Assembly (NCBI RefSeq): GCF_037094685.1
Contig: NZ_CP146614.1
Coordinates: 1,178,001-1,242,000 of the forward strand
Reading direction: 5' to 3'
Length of the DNA: 64,000 nt
Origin: Massilia sp. METH4
GTDB taxonomy: Bacteria; Pseudomonadota; Gammaproteobacteria; Burkholderiales; Burkholderiaceae_D
The position numbers and the translations under genes are program-made. Every line of letters begins with the position of its first letter. The stretch's first letter is position 1. The notes under the pieces were generated by a model, which saw only the letters and a program-made list of their open reading frames with translations, had not been told where the DNA came from and ran no database searches. Of the stretch, positions 28,790-38,787 are shown one piece after another.

Positions 28790-28806
28790 TTTGCCGGGCG
28801 CCATGC

Positions 28807-28844
28807 AAAACGCCGGCTCGTGCGCTGCACGGCCGGCGTTTTTT
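28807..28844 (+). terminator. Terminator after gloA
   Basis: AAAACGCCGGC (28807-28817) pairs with GCCGGCGTTTT (28832-28842), followed by further T. It is an 11-pair stem with a 14-base loop. Confidence 0.88.
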
Positions 28845-28924
28845 ATTTCCAAGAACCGGGATCTGACCCTAATGTCGCTTAGATAGCAGTTTCGAGTAGA
28901 TTTCCTGCTAACGTTCGCGTGCCT

Positions 28925-29027
28925 GGTGTCGGACACCTTCAGGTGTCGGACACCGGTTTTCCTCGCCGAAGTCGGCAAGATCTAACGAAAACCGGTGTCC
29001 GACACCGAAAAGCCGGTGTCCGACACC
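28925..29027. repeat. Cluster of four GGTGTCSGACACC palindromes
   Basis: GGTGTCGGACACC occurs at 28925-28937 and 28942-28954; its reverse complement GGTGTCCGACACC at 28994-29006 and 29015-29027. GGTGTCGGACACCGGTTTTC (28942-28961) has a perfect 20-bp inverted partner at 28987-29006. The cluster lies between gloA and the convergent TolC-type gene and shares its core with 9069-9121. Confidence 0.85.
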
Positions 29028-29064
29028 CCAACGCAAGCGCCGGCGGCTTCTTCGAATTCCGCTG

Positions 29065-30375
29065 TCAGTTCGTCAGCAGCGCATTGATCGGCGCGAGGTC
29101 ATCCGCCTTCAGCGTGCCGGCGGCGGCCTTCAGCCGCAGGCCGTTCATGATCGTGTCGTAGCGGGCCTTGGCCAAGTCGCGCTGCGTGGAGTACAGCTGG
29201 CGCTGGGCGTTCAGCACGTCGATGTTGATCCGCACGCCCACCTGGTAACCCAGCTTGTTCGATTCCAGCGCGGACTGGCTGGACACCTCGGCCGCTTCCA
29301 GCGCCTTCACCTGCGCCAGCCCGCTATTCACGCCCAGGTAAGCCTGCCGGGCGCCCTGCGCCGCGGCGCGGCGGTTCGCTTCCAGGTCGTTGCGGGCCTT
29401 CTCTTCCAGCGCGATGGTTTCGCGCACCTTGCTGGTGACGGCGAAGCCATTGAAGATCGGCACCGTCCACGTCACGCCGATCGAGTTGCTGCGGTCGACG
29501 CCCATGAAGGAGCGGCTGTCGCGCGCGGAATTGGCCGTCAGGTCCACGGTCGGCAGGTGGCCGGCGCGGCTACGGCTGATTTCCCGCTTGGCGATTTCCA
29601 CGCTGAGGCGCTGCAGCGCCACGCTGAAGTTGTCCGCTTCCGCCGCCGAGATCCATGGCTCGATATTGGCCGGTTGCGGCGGTGCGATGGTGACGCCGGC
29701 GCGCAGCGTGGCCAGCGTCGCGGGCGCAGTGCCGATGATCTGCTGCAGGGCCGTGCGCGCCACTTCCAGCGCATTGATGGCGGCGAATTCCTGCGCCACC
29801 ACCAGGTCGTAGGCGGCCTGCGCCTCGTGGGTATCGGTGATCGTCTGCGTGCCCACCTCGAAGTTGCGCTTGGCGGACGCCAGCTGTTCGGTGGTGGCCG
29901 ATTTCTGCGCCTGGATCGACGCCAGGTTGTCCTGCGCAGTGAGCACGTCGAAGTAAGCCTGCGCCACGCGCACGATCAGGTCTTGCTGGGCCTGGGCGAA
30001 CTGCACCTCGGCCTGCGCCTGCACCAGCTTGCTCTGCTCGTAGCCCTGCCACGCCGCGTAGTTGAACAGCGGTTGCGACAGGGACAGCACGTAGCGGTTC
30101 TGGTGGCCGTCGGCGTCGCTCTTCAAGCCGGCCGGCGGCGTGTTCGAACCGTAGCTGCGCGCATGGGTCCCTTGCAGGAAGACGGAGGGCAGCAACTCGG
30201 AACGCCCCTGGGTGATCCGCTCCTGCCCCGCCGTCAGCGCGTTGCGCGCGCTGGCGTACGTGGCATCGTTTGCCAGCGCCTGCTGGTAAACCTGGATCAG
30301 ATCGGCCGCTCGTGCCGCCGGGGCGGCAAACGTGACCGCGCTGGCGATCAACACGGCGATGAGGGGTCTGTGCAT
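29065..30375 (-). CDS. TolC-family outer-membrane efflux/secretion channel
   Basis: The 436-residue protein has a signal peptide (MHRPLIAVLIASAVTFAAPAARA) and two OEP repeats. The N-terminal DLIQVYQQALANDATYASARN and the C-terminal VGVRINIDVLNAQRQLYSTQRDLAKARYD are typical of TolC rather than of lipoprotein NodT types. It forms the trimeric exit duct for tripartite pumps or type I secretion and could serve the HlyB/HlyD pair in this window, which lacks its own. The ATG at 30375 has a GGAG site. Confidence 0.92.
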   Translation of the reverse strand: MHRPLIAVLIASAVTFAAPAARAADLIQVYQQALANDATYASARNALTAGQERITQGRSELLPSVFLQGTHARSYGSNTPPAGLKSDADGHQNRYVLSLSQPLFNYAAWQGYEQSKLVQAQAEVQFAQAQQDLIVRVAQAYFDVLTAQDNLASIQAQKSATTEQLASAKRNFEVGTQTITDTHEAQAAYDLVVAQEFAAINALEVARTALQQIIGTAPATLATLRAGVTIAPPQPANIEPWISAAEADNFSVALQRLSVEIAKREISRSRAGHLPTVDLTANSARDSRSFMGVDRSNSIGVTWTVPIFNGFAVTSKVRETIALEEKARNDLEANRRAAAQGARQAYLGVNSGLAQVKALEAAEVSSQSALESNKLGYQVGVRINIDVLNAQRQLYSTQRDLAKARYDTIMNGLRLKAAAGTLKADDLAPINALLTN

Positions 30376-30446
30376 TGCGTTCTCCGTTGGACTTGTCAAA
30401 GGTATGTCAGTTGGTTTTCTTGTTTTCCCGGCCGCTTGCGGTTTTC

Positions 30447-30770
30447 TCAGTACTTCGGCATCGATTCGTCGACCTGTAGCGCCCAGGCGTGCACACCGCC
30501 CGTGAGATTGGTCACCTTCTGGAAGCCATGCCGTTCCAGGAACGCGGCAACCTGCAGGCTGCGCGCGCCGTGGTGGCAGATGCAGACGATTTCCGCGTCC
30601 TCGTCCAGGTCGTCGATGCGGGCCGGGATGGTCTGCATCGGCATCAGGGTCGACCCTGCGATATGGCAGGTGTCGAATTCCCAGTTCTCGCGCACGTCCA
30701 GCAGGAACGGGCGCGCGCGCTTGTCGTCGGCCAGCCAGGCGGCCAGCTCGGGGGCGGTAATCTGCTGCAT
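30447..30770 (-). CDS. Rhodanese-like sulfurtransferase
   Basis: A 107-residue single-domain rhodanese with the active-site loop CHHGARS containing the catalytic Cys, and the LLDVRENWEFDTCHIAGS motif at the N-terminal side. It lies 10 bp downstream of the methyltransferase gene and just upstream of the TolC-type gene, all in one orientation. GlpE-like thiosulfate activity is possible; the physiological donor is unknown. Confidence 0.9.
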   Translation of the reverse strand: MQQITAPELAAWLADDKRARPFLLDVRENWEFDTCHIAGSTLMPMQTIPARIDDLDEDAEIVCICHHGARSLQVAAFLERHGFQKVTNLTGGVHAWALQVDESMPKY

Positions 30771-30780
30771 GATGGATCGC

Positions 30781-31434
30781 TCAGAAAGTGAAGTGCGACG
30801 GCGTGACGGCGGCCTGCAGCGGCTTCACGTCGGTCTCGAACAGCTTTTTCGTGTCGTAGCTGCTCTCGCCCGTGCGGGTGATCAGGTGCGCGGACATCAC
30901 CGGCGATTCGCCGATGATCGCCAGGATGCGGCCCTCCGGCTTGACTTGCTGCAGCACGGTATCCGGCAGCACGGGCAGCGCGCCGGCGAACACGATCACG
31001 TCCCACGGCGCGCCGTTGGTCCAGCCCTGCGCGCCGTTGCCCAGTTCTACCGTCACATTGGTCACGCCATTGGCGGCCAGGTTCTTCTGCGCCTGTTCCT
31101 TCAGGCCCGGATCGATTTCGACGGCGGTCACGTGGCGGCCGCGGTGCGCCAGCAGGGCAGCCAGGTAACCGGTGCCGGCGCCGACCAGCAATACGTTCTC
31201 ATGCTTCTTCACGTGGGCGTCCTGCGCGATGCGCGCCTCGATCTTCGGGGTGAGCATCGCGGAACCGCCCGGCAGCGGAATGGAAATGTCGGCAAAAGCC
31301 AGGTTCTTGTAGGCTTCCGGTACGAAATTTTCGCGTTTGACGACCATCAACAGATCGAGGATATCGGTGTCCAGCACGTCCCAAGGACGAATCTGCTGTT
31401 CGATCATATTGAAGCGGGCTTGTTCGATATTCAT
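30781..31434 (-). CDS. Protein-L-isoaspartate O-methyltransferase family protein
   Basis: The 217-residue SAM-dependent methyltransferase has MIEQQIRPWDVLD at the N-terminus, GSAMLTPKIEARI, and the SAM motif VLLVGAGTGYLAALLAHRG. The usual Pcm active-site segment TISQP is replaced by GGSAMLTP, so it may not repair isoaspartate; many betaproteobacterial proteins of this form sit next to tolC. The ATG at 31434 is preferred over an upstream in-frame ATG (31470). Confidence 0.85.
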   Translation of the reverse strand: MNIEQARFNMIEQQIRPWDVLDTDILDLLMVVKRENFVPEAYKNLAFADISIPLPGGSAMLTPKIEARIAQDAHVKKHENVLLVGAGTGYLAALLAHRGRHVTAVEIDPGLKEQAQKNLAANGVTNVTVELGNGAQGWTNGAPWDVIVFAGALPVLPDTVLQQVKPEGRILAIIGESPVMSAHLITRTGESSYDTKKLFETDVKPLQAAVTPSHFTF

Positions 31435-31595
31435 CTTTTCGACTTTAGTGAAGGAATAAGAATCCGTCATTTTATCGTTGAACTGGTCTGGACGGGATAT
31501 TAACGATAACGACGGTATAAGGCGGAAAATTGCGACAGTCTGCAGTTTCGCGGGGTTGAACGACGGGAATATGACCGGCCGCCGGCGCCGGCGGC

Positions 31596-32225
31596 TCAGC
31601 CCGGCCTGGCCATGCCGCGTTCGACGAGGCCCAGGTAGGCATCCATGAACGCTTCCGCGTCGACCGGCCCGCAGCAGGGGTCGAAGCTGTGCGCCCACAG
31701 CATCAGCATCGTGACGGGGGCGGTGAGCACCCTCGTCATCAATTCCGCGTCGACCGGCACGAACTCACCCCGGTCCACGCCGCGCTGCACGATGGACGCG
31801 ATCAGCGCCGTGCCGCGCGCGATCACTTCCTCATTATAGAAACGGGCGATTTCAGGAAAATTACCGGCCTCGGCGACCATCAGCTTGGCGAGGCCGGAGG
31901 CGCGTGTGGAAGAAACGTCGGACCACCAGCGGCGCAGCATCGTGAGCAGCAGGTCCTTGCTGGCGGTGCTGTCGGCGGCCGCGACGTCGCTCTCGGCCCG
32001 GCCGATCACCACCACGATGTTTTCGCGCACGACGGCCTTGAACAGCTCTTCCTTGTTGTCGAAGTACAGGTACAGCGTGCCTTTCGAAACGCCGGCGCGG
32101 CGGGCCACGTCTTCCAGGCGAGTGGCGGCATAGCCGCGGTCCACGAACAATTCCAGCGCGGCGGCCAGGAGTTCCTGCGGGCGGGCCTCTTTGCGGCGCG
32201 CCCAGCGCGGCTTCGTGTCGGACAT
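31596..32225 (-). CDS. TetR-family transcriptional regulator
   Basis: The 209-residue repressor has an N-terminal HTH (about 15-60: ALELFVDRGYAATRLEDVARRAGVSKGTLYLYFDNKEEL) and a helical ligand domain. The gene precedes the pcm-like/rhodanese/tolC set in the same orientation, with a 161-bp gap, so it may control that set and an efflux function. Confidence 0.92.
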   Translation of the reverse strand: MSDTKPRWARRKEARPQELLAAALELFVDRGYAATRLEDVARRAGVSKGTLYLYFDNKEELFKAVVRENIVVVIGRAESDVAAADSTASKDLLLTMLRRWWSDVSSTRASGLAKLMVAEAGNFPEIARFYNEEVIARGTALIASIVQRGVDRGEFVPVDAELMTRVLTAPVTMLMLWAHSFDPCCGPVDAEAFMDAYLGLVERGMARPG

Positions 32226-32301
32226 GGTGGCAATAACTTACTTTCGGGTCATTAAATGATAGACCTGCACCATGGCAACGTCAAGGCGCGTACGCCTGCC
32301 C

Positions 32302-32523
32302 TCATGGGCGATGCGTGACGCGGCTGCGCTCGGGATTGGCGGAAAACTCGGCGCCGCGGCGCACCGTTTCCAGTTGCGCGGACGGGAATACCTGCTCGTG
32401 CTCGCCATCGTCGTCGTTCCAGCGGCATCGGATATCGTCGCCCCGTGTGCTGATGACGATCATCTGCTGGTGCCAGCCAATCGGCCGCACCGCGTCCCCT
32501 GCTTTCGGTCGTTCGCGATCCAT
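32302..32523 (-). CDS. DUF2158/YodC-type small protein
   Basis: A 73-residue protein with GDAVRPIGWHQQMIVI and RCRWNDDDGEHEQVFPSAQLE, matching the short beta-barrel YodC family of unknown function. The ATG at 32523 fits the family length better than the longer in-frame start. Confidence 0.75.
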   Translation of the reverse strand: MDRERPKAGDAVRPIGWHQQMIVISTRGDDIRCRWNDDDGEHEQVFPSAQLETVRRGAEFSANPERSRVTHRP

Positions 32524-32664
32524 GGTCAGTCCTTTCGTGTGAACTGCCATGCTATGCCACCTCGCGCCATCGTGACGTACCGAACGGTAATACCCAGGCC
32601 GGCGGACGTATCATCGCACCATCTTCTTGCCGGGAGACCCGCATTGCCGACCAGGGATCCACTC

Positions 32665-33885
32665 ATGCGGTTGCGGCGCATCCGCCGTATCGCCACCTGC
32701 CTGCTGGCCGCCATGGCCGGCCTGTTCCTGGCCGCCCGGCTGCTGCAGCCGCAGTACCCCTGGCTCGGCTTCGTGGCCGCGTTCGCCGAAGCGGCCATGG
32801 TGGGCGGCCTGGCCGACTGGTTCGCGGTCACCGCCCTGTTCCGCCATCCGCTGGGGCTGCCGATCCCCCATACGGCAATCATCCCGCGCAACAAGGACCG
32901 GATCGGCGCCAATATCGCCGAATTCCTCGAACATAACTTCATCACGCCGGAAGTGGTGCGAAACGAGCTGAAGGACGTGGATCTGGCGGGCGTCTGCGCG
33001 CGCTGGCTGGCACTTGAGGCCAACAACCGCGCGGTGGCCGAGCGCATCGTCGGCACGATCCCCGCCGTGCTGAACATGATCGAGGACCGCGACGCCGCCA
33101 GCTTCGTCGGCGGCACCCTCGCATCCAGCCTGAAGGACGTGAAGCTGGCTCCGCTGATGGGGCAAGTATTGCAGGTGCTGGTGGCGAACGGCCAGCATGT
33201 GCGGCTGCTGCAGAAGGTGCTCGGCCTGGTGGGCAACGCGCTGGAGGAAAACCGCGGCTATATCCGGCAGAAGGTGCACGACCACAGCCCGAAGTGGATG
33301 CCGAAGATGGTCGATGAAAAATTCTACGAGCGGCTGATGGATGGCATCCAGAGCATCCTCGACGACATGGCCGACGAACAGGGGGAATGGCGCGAGCGTT
33401 TCCAGAGCGCGATCGCCGAGCTGATCGAGAAGCTGGAACAATCGCCGCAGTACGAGGCGAAGCTGCGCGGCCTGCTTGCCCGTGGTATCACGCACCCGCT
33501 GTTCCGCGAATACGTCGCCGGCGTGTGGGCCGATATCCGCGCACGCCTGCACGCCGCCAGCGAATCGCCCGAATCGCGCCTGCTGCTGCGCACGCAGGCC
33601 GCGCTGCGCATCTTCAGCACCGCGCTGGAACAGAACGACACCGTGCGCACGAAGCTGAACGACTGGCTGAAGAGCTTCGCCACCGAGGCGATCGTGGAGC
33701 GCCGCAGCCTCATCGTCGCCGTGGTGCAGAAGGTGATCGACAAGTGGGATGCCGACACCATTGCTCAGAAGCTGGAGCTGCACGTGGGCAGCGACCTGCA
33801 ATTCATCCGCATCAACGGCACGCTGGTCGGCGGTGTGGTGGGCGTGCTGCTGTACGCGCTGTCACTGGGGCTGGGCCGCTTCTGA
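32665..33885 (+). CDS. DUF445 membrane protein
   Basis: The 406-residue protein has two N-terminal hydrophobic segments (about 10-60, with GLADWFAVTALFRHPLGLPIPHTAIIP), a long helical soluble body and a C-terminal membrane helix (LVGGVVGVLLYALSLGLG). This layout defines DUF445, a conserved envelope family of unknown role. ATG at 32665 follows AGGGA; an upstream TTG (32644) is possible. Confidence 0.85.
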   Translation: MRLRRIRRIATCLLAAMAGLFLAARLLQPQYPWLGFVAAFAEAAMVGGLADWFAVTALFRHPLGLPIPHTAIIPRNKDRIGANIAEFLEHNFITPEVVRNELKDVDLAGVCARWLALEANNRAVAERIVGTIPAVLNMIEDRDAASFVGGTLASSLKDVKLAPLMGQVLQVLVANGQHVRLLQKVLGLVGNALEENRGYIRQKVHDHSPKWMPKMVDEKFYERLMDGIQSILDDMADEQGEWRERFQSAIAELIEKLEQSPQYEAKLRGLLARGITHPLFREYVAGVWADIRARLHAASESPESRLLLRTQAALRIFSTALEQNDTVRTKLNDWLKSFATEAIVERRSLIVAVVQKVIDKWDADTIAQKLELHVGSDLQFIRINGTLVGGVVGVLLYALSLGLGRF

Positions 33886-33929
33886 GCAAGGTAGAATAGC
33901 CGGCTTCCCACTGTTGTTTGCCCCGTCCG

Positions 33930-34190
33930 ATGAACTGCCGCGACCATTGCGGTGCGTGCTGCACCGCCCCTTCGATCACCAGCCCAATCCCCGGCATGCC
34001 GAACGGCAAGCCGGCCGGCGTGCGTTGCGTGCAGCTCGATGACGACAACCGCTGCCGGATCTTCGGCAAGCCGGAGCGGCCGGCGTTCTGTGGTGGGTTG
34101 CAGCCTTCGGCCGAGATGTGCGGGGCGGATCGCGAGCAGGCGATGCTTTGGTTGGGGGAACTGGAGCGCATCACCGCACCGGTAGCCTAG
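33930..34190 (+). CDS. YkgJ-family cysteine-cluster protein
   Basis: An 86-residue protein with CRDHCGACC at the N-terminus and further cysteines in [19 protein letters not shown] and MCGADREQA. The spacing fits the YkgJ zinc/iron-chelating family. Its stop overlaps the convergent lacI stop by four bases. Confidence 0.85.
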   Translation: MNCRDHCGACCTAPSITSPIPGMPNGKPAGVRCVQLDDDNRCRIFGKPERPAFCGGLQPSAEMCGADREQAMLWLGELERITAPVA

Positions 34191-35224
34191 GTAGTCTCCC
34201 GCTCCACGATCGTAAACCCCACATCCCTCACCGGCTCGGCCACGGTCAGCCCGTCGGCCCGCTGCATGATGTACTGCGCGGCGGTATGCCCGATCAGCGT
34301 GCCGTCGACGCGCACGGAAGTGAGCGCGGGATGCAGCTCGCGCGACATGGCCAGGTCGCCCAGCCCGATGATCGCCAGTTGCTCCGGCACGCGGATGCCC
34401 TGCACGTGCGCCTCGGTCAGCACGCCCAGCGCCACCATGTCCGAGCTGCAGAAGATGGCGTCCAGCGAAGCGTCTTTTGCCAGCAGTGCCCGCAAGCCTT
34501 CGCGGCCGCTGGCGACGGAGCTGGGGGCGGGCACCATGTGCGTCGGCACCACATCCGCGCCCAGCGCCTGGGCGGCGTTGGCGAAGGCCAGGTTGCGCCG
34601 GAGCGCGCGCTCGTCGTCGGCGCTGATGCAGGCGATGCGCCGCCGGCCCCGCTTGTGCAGGAACTGCGCGACGGCGGCGCCCACCTTTTCGTGCGAAAAG
34701 CCCACCAGCATGTCGACGGGCGTCGGCGTCAGGTCCCACGTTTCCACGACGGGGATGCCGCTGGCGACGAGCCGGCGCCGCGCCAGCGTGGAGTGCATGA
34801 TGCCTGTAAGGATTACGCCATCGGGACGGCGGCCGATGATCGTTTCCAGCAGCGCATCTTCGCGCGAGCCATGGTAGCCGGACTGGCCGAGCATCATCTG
34901 GTAGCCGTTGGCGGCCAGCGTTTCGGTGAGCGCCTGTACCGTTTCCAGGAACACGGAACCGGTAATGGTCGGTACCACGGCCGCCACCAGCCGGGAGCGG
35001 CGCGAGGCCAGGCCGCCGGCGAGCAGGTTGGGCACGTAGCCGGTGCGCTCGACGGCATCCTTTACCCGCTGGAGGATCTCGTCGGACACCGCGTCGGGCG
35101 TGTTCAGCGCGCGCGATGCCGTGATCGGCGCCACGTTCGCCAGCCGCGCCACGTCGCGCAAGGTCAGGCCCAGGCCCTTGCGGCGGCGGCGCCTGGTATC
35201 GTCGCCGTTGGAATCGTCGCCCAT
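34187..35224 (-). CDS. LacI-family transcriptional regulator
   Basis: The 345-residue repressor has an N-terminal HTH (about 20-40: [22 protein letters not shown]) with hinge [11 protein letters not shown], and a periplasmic-binding-like sensor domain typical of GntR/GudR-like members. It is the last gene of the GH2-GH3-gudD-lacI operon; TGATG overlap with gudD couples translation. It probably senses a glucuronate or glucarate derivative and binds the operator at 40637-40650, a form of autoregulation. Confidence 0.92.
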   Translation of the reverse strand: MGDDSNGDDTRRRRRKGLGLTLRDVARLANVAPITASRALNTPDAVSDEILQRVKDAVERTGYVPNLLAGGLASRRSRLVAAVVPTITGSVFLETVQALTETLAANGYQMMLGQSGYHGSREDALLETIIGRRPDGVILTGIMHSTLARRRLVASGIPVVETWDLTPTPVDMLVGFSHEKVGAAVAQFLHKRGRRRIACISADDERALRRNLAFANAAQALGADVVPTHMVPAPSSVASGREGLRALLAKDASLDAIFCSSDMVALGVLTEAHVQGIRVPEQLAIIGLGDLAMSRELHPALTSVRVDGTLIGHTAAQYIMQRADGLTVAEPVRDVGFTIVERETT

Positions 35225-36564
35225 CAGCGCACCAGGCAGGGCCGTTTGCTGTCGAACTGCCAGCCGGGGACCAGGAATTGCATGGCGATCGCGTCGTTGC
35301 GCGCCCCCAGGCCCATGCCCAGGTAACGCTGGTGCGCCGCTTCCACCTCGGCCATGTCGAGCTCGACGCCGAGGCCCGGCTTCTTCGGCACGTCGACGAG
35401 GCCGCCGGCGATCTTCAAGGGCTCCTTCGTCAGGCGCTGGCCATCCTGCCAGATCCAGTGCGTGTCGATCGCCGTGATATTGCCCGGCGCCGCCGCGGCC
35501 ACGTGGGTGAACATGGCCAGCGACACGTCGAAGTGGTTGTTCGAATGCGAGCCCCACGTGAGGCCGAAGGCCTGGCACAGCTGGGCCACGCGCACGGAAC
35601 CCTGCATGGTCCAGAAATGCGGGTCGGCCAGTGGAATCGTCACCGATTGCAGGGCAATGGCATGGCTCATCTCGCGCCAGTCGGTGGCGATCATGTTCGT
35701 GGCGGTCGGCAGGCCCGTGGCGCGGCGGAACTCGGCCATCACCTCGCGGCCCGAGTAGCCGTTCTCCGGGCCGCACGGGTCTTCCGCATAGGCCAGCACG
35801 TCGCCCTTGTCGCGGCACAGCCGGATCGCATCCTTCAGCAGCCAGCCGCCGTTCGGATCGAGCGTGATGCGCGCCCCGGGGAAGCGCTCGGCCAGCGCGG
35901 TGACCGCCTCGATCTCCTCCTCGCCGCGCAGCACGCCGCCCTTCAGCTTGAAGTCGCGGAAGCCGTAGCGCTCGTACGCCGCCTCGGCCAGCGCCACCAC
36001 GGCCTCGGGCGTCAGGGCTTCTTCGTGGCGCAGCCGGCTCCAGGCGTCCGGCGCATCGGCCTCGCTGGCGTACGGCAGGTCGGTCTTGTTGCGGTCGCCG
36101 ATATAGAACAGGTAGCCCAGCATCGGCACCTGGTCGCGCTGCTGCCCTTCGCCCAGCAGCGCCGCCAGCGGGACGCCGAGGAACTGGCCGAGCAGGTCGA
36201 GCATCGCGCATTCGATCGCCGTCACCGCGTGGATCGCCACGCGCAGGTCGAAAGTCTGCACGCCGCGCCCGCGCGCATCGCGGCTGGCGAAGGCGGTGCG
36301 CGCCGAGTTCAGCACGGCGTTGTAGTCGCCGACCGGGCGGCCGACGATCAGCGCCTCGGCCTCTTCCAGCGTCTTGCGGATCGCCTCGCCGCCCGGCACC
36401 TCCCCGACACCCTGCCGCCCCGCACTGTCGGTGAGGATCAGCAGATTGCGGGTGAAGAACGGCGCATGGGCGCCCGAGAGGTTGAGCAGCATGCTGTCCC
36501 GCCCCGCGACGGGAATCACGCGCGCAGAGGTGATGACCGGGGTATCGTTCATGGTGTCTTTCAT
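35224..36564 (-). CDS. gudD: Glucarate dehydratase
   Basis: The 446-residue enolase-superfamily enzyme dehydrates D-glucarate (or L-idarate) to 5-keto-4-deoxy-D-glucarate. Key residues are visible: K206-x-K208 in FKLKGG, D236 in LDPNGGW, E261 in [11 protein letters not shown]290 in [10 protein letters not shown] and H340 in GSHSNNHF. Length equals E. coli GudD. The ATG overlaps the GH3 stop as ATGA; a second ATG lies four codons in. Its linkage to glycosidases suggests that released glucuronate is oxidised to glucarate. Confidence 0.95.
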   Translation of the reverse strand: MKDTMNDTPVITSARVIPVAGRDSMLLNLSGAHAPFFTRNLLILTDSAGRQGVGEVPGGEAIRKTLEEAEALIVGRPVGDYNAVLNSARTAFASRDARGRGVQTFDLRVAIHAVTAIECAMLDLLGQFLGVPLAALLGEGQQRDQVPMLGYLFYIGDRNKTDLPYASEADAPDAWSRLRHEEALTPEAVVALAEAAYERYGFRDFKLKGGVLRGEEEIEAVTALAERFPGARITLDPNGGWLLKDAIRLCRDKGDVLAYAEDPCGPENGYSGREVMAEFRRATGLPTATNMIATDWREMSHAIALQSVTIPLADPHFWTMQGSVRVAQLCQAFGLTWGSHSNNHFDVSLAMFTHVAAAAPGNITAIDTHWIWQDGQRLTKEPLKIAGGLVDVPKKPGLGVELDMAEVEAAHQRYLGMGLGARNDAIAMQFLVPGWQFDSKRPCLVR

Positions 36565-38777
36565 TGCAGGTGCAGGGTGGTTTCCAGTCGGACGTCGTCG
36601 GAGGCGCTGCCGACCATCAGCTTGAATTCGCCGGGCTCGGCGCCCCATTTCAACTGGCTGTTGAAGAAGGCCAGCGTGTCGCGATCGATCGTGAACGTGA
36701 CGCGGCGCCGTTCGCCCGGTTGCAGGTGCACCTTGGCGAAGCCCTTCAATTCCTTCAGCGGGCGCACGACGGACGCCACCATGTCGCGGATGTACAGCTG
36801 CGCGATCTCGGTGCCGGCCACCTTGCCGCGGTTCTCCAGTTCGAACGACAGCGTGGCCGTCTGCCCCGCCCGCAGCACGGTGCGGTCCAGCTGCACGCCC
36901 GAGTAGCCGAATTCCGTATAGCTCTTGCCGTGGCCGAAGGCATAGCGCGGCGTGTTCGGCGAATCGATGTAGGCGGAGCGGTAGACGATGTCCTTCTCGT
37001 CCACGACGGGGCGGCCCGTGTTGTACTGGGCGTACGAGATCGGGATCTGGCCCAGGTTGCGCGGGAATGTCGCGGGCAGCTTGCCGGATGGGTTGTAGTC
37101 GCCGAACAGCACGTCCGCCACGGCATTGCCGCCCTCGGAGCCCGGGAACCACGCGTACAGGATCGCGTCGGCGTGATCGGCGATCTCGTTGAAGATCATC
37201 GGCCGGCCAGCGAACAGCACGGCGACGACCGGCTTGCCGGTGGCCTTCAGCCGCTGGAACAACTCCGTCTGCCGTCCGGGAAGGCCGATATCGGTACGTG
37301 ACTTCGCCTCGCCGCTCATGTCCCACGTTTCGCCGACGGCCAGCACGATCACGTCGGCCTTGGCGGCGGCGGCGACGGCCGCGTCGAAGCCTTCGGCCGT
37401 GGCGCAGCCGGGCGCGCACGCGGCCGCATGGCTGACCTGCGCACGAGGCGCTCCGTTGCGGATGCCATCCAGGACGCTGACGACCTCGCCGCGCACATCC
37501 GACACCACCCAGCCGCCTTCCAGGTCGCGCCGCGAATCGGCCAGCGGGCCGATGACGGCGATATGCCTGGCGTTCTTCGCCAGCGGCAGCACATTCCTCT
37601 CGTTCTTCAGCAGCACGAGCGACTTGCGGGCCACGTCGCGCGCGATGGCGCGGTGCGCGGGGTCGGCCAGCACCGCCTGCTCGCGCTGCGGGTCCGAGAA
37701 GCGGTACGGATCGTCGAACAGGCCCATCTCGAACTTCTTGCGCAGGATGCGGCGCACGGCGTCGTCCACGTTCTTCTGCGGCACCTTGCCATCCTTGACC
37801 GCCTGCGCCAGGTGGGCGATGTACGCCTCCCCTTCCATGTCCATGTCGCTGCCGGCATTGATGGCTTTCACGGCCGCGTCGGACAAGTCCTTCGCATAAC
37901 CGTGCAGCACCATCTCCTTGACGGATGCCCAGTCGGAGACGACGAAGCCCCTGTACTTCCACTCGCCTTTCAGGATATCGCGCTGCAGCAGGGCGCTGCC
38001 GGTGGCGGGCACGCCGTTCAAGGTGTTGAACGAGTTCATGAAGGTGGCCACGCCGGCATCGGCGGCCGCCTTGAACGGCGGCAGGTAGACTTCATGCAGC
38101 TGCTGCGGGCTCATGTCCACCGCGTTGTAGTCCCGGCCGGCAATGGCGGCGCCGTAGGCCGCAAAGTGCTTGGCGGTGGCCATCACACGGTCGGTCGCGC
38201 CCAGCGCCGCGCCCTGGAAGCCGCGCACGCGGGCGACGGCGATCTTCGAGCCGAGATGCGTATCCTCGCCGGCGCCTTCCATCACGCGGCCCCAGCGCGG
38301 GTCGCGGCCGATGTCGACCATCGGCGCGAACGTCCAGTGGATGCCGGCGGCCGCCGCCTCGCGCGCGGCCACCCGCGCCGATTGCTCGATCGCTTCCAGG
38401 TCCCACGATGCCGCCTCGCCGATCGGCACGGGGAACACGGTCCGGTAGCCGTGGATGACGTCCAGCCCGAACAGCAGCGGGATCTTCAGGCGCGATTGCA
38501 GCGCCAGCGCCTGCGCCTCGCGCGTTTCCTTCGCCCCCTTGATGTTGAGCACGGAACCCACGTTGCCGGCCCTGATCTCGGAATTCTGGCTGGCGCGCTT
38601 GGCCGCTTCCGGCCCCGTGGCTTCGGCGCCGGACAGCTGGTGCAGCTGCCCCACCTTTTCCTGCAAGGTCATGCGCTTGAGCAGCGCATCGACCTTGCGG
38701 TCGATTGCATCCTGGGCAAGCGAGAGAGCGGGCATCGCGATCAGCGACACGGCCAGCGCGGCGGGTCGTAACGTCAT
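36561..38777 (-). CDS. bglX: GH3 beta-glucosidase, BglX-like, periplasmic
   Basis: The 738-residue glycoside hydrolase has a signal peptide ([22 protein letters not shown]), the GH3 N-terminal domain with KH(F) pair [10 protein letters not shown] and nucleophile D282 in VVSDWASV, the C-terminal domain, and a fibronectin-III-like tail (about 650-730). It should remove non-reducing beta-linked sugars in the periplasm. It lies between the GH2 gene (10 bp) and gudD (overlap). Confidence 0.93.
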   Translation of the reverse strand: MTLRPAALAVSLIAMPALSLAQDAIDRKVDALLKRMTLQEKVGQLHQLSGAEATGPEAAKRASQNSEIRAGNVGSVLNIKGAKETREAQALALQSRLKIPLLFGLDVIHGYRTVFPVPIGEAASWDLEAIEQSARVAAREAAAAGIHWTFAPMVDIGRDPRWGRVMEGAGEDTHLGSKIAVARVRGFQGAALGATDRVMATAKHFAAYGAAIAGRDYNAVDMSPQQLHEVYLPPFKAAADAGVATFMNSFNTLNGVPATGSALLQRDILKGEWKYRGFVVSDWASVKEMVLHGYAKDLSDAAVKAINAGSDMDMEGEAYIAHLAQAVKDGKVPQKNVDDAVRRILRKKFEMGLFDDPYRFSDPQREQAVLADPAHRAIARDVARKSLVLLKNERNVLPLAKNARHIAVIGPLADSRRDLEGGWVVSDVRGEVVSVLDGIRNGAPRAQVSHAAACAPGCATAEGFDAAVAAAAKADVIVLAVGETWDMSGEAKSRTDIGLPGRQTELFQRLKATGKPVVAVLFAGRPMIFNEIADHADAILYAWFPGSEGGNAVADVLFGDYNPSGKLPATFPRNLGQIPISYAQYNTGRPVVDEKDIVYRSAYIDSPNTPRYAFGHGKSYTEFGYSGVQLDRTVLRAGQTATLSFELENRGKVAGTEIAQLYIRDMVASVVRPLKELKGFAKVHLQPGERRRVTFTIDRDTLAFFNSQLKWGAEPGEFKLMVGSASDDVRLETTLHLQ

Positions 38778-38787
38778 CAAGGGTCTC

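Noticed and set aside
36567..37962. Upstream extension of the gudD frame into a 912-residue protein
   Set aside because: The added part is antisense-free but out of frame with the clear GH3 gene and has no recognisable motif; the ATG at 36564 gives the exact family length.
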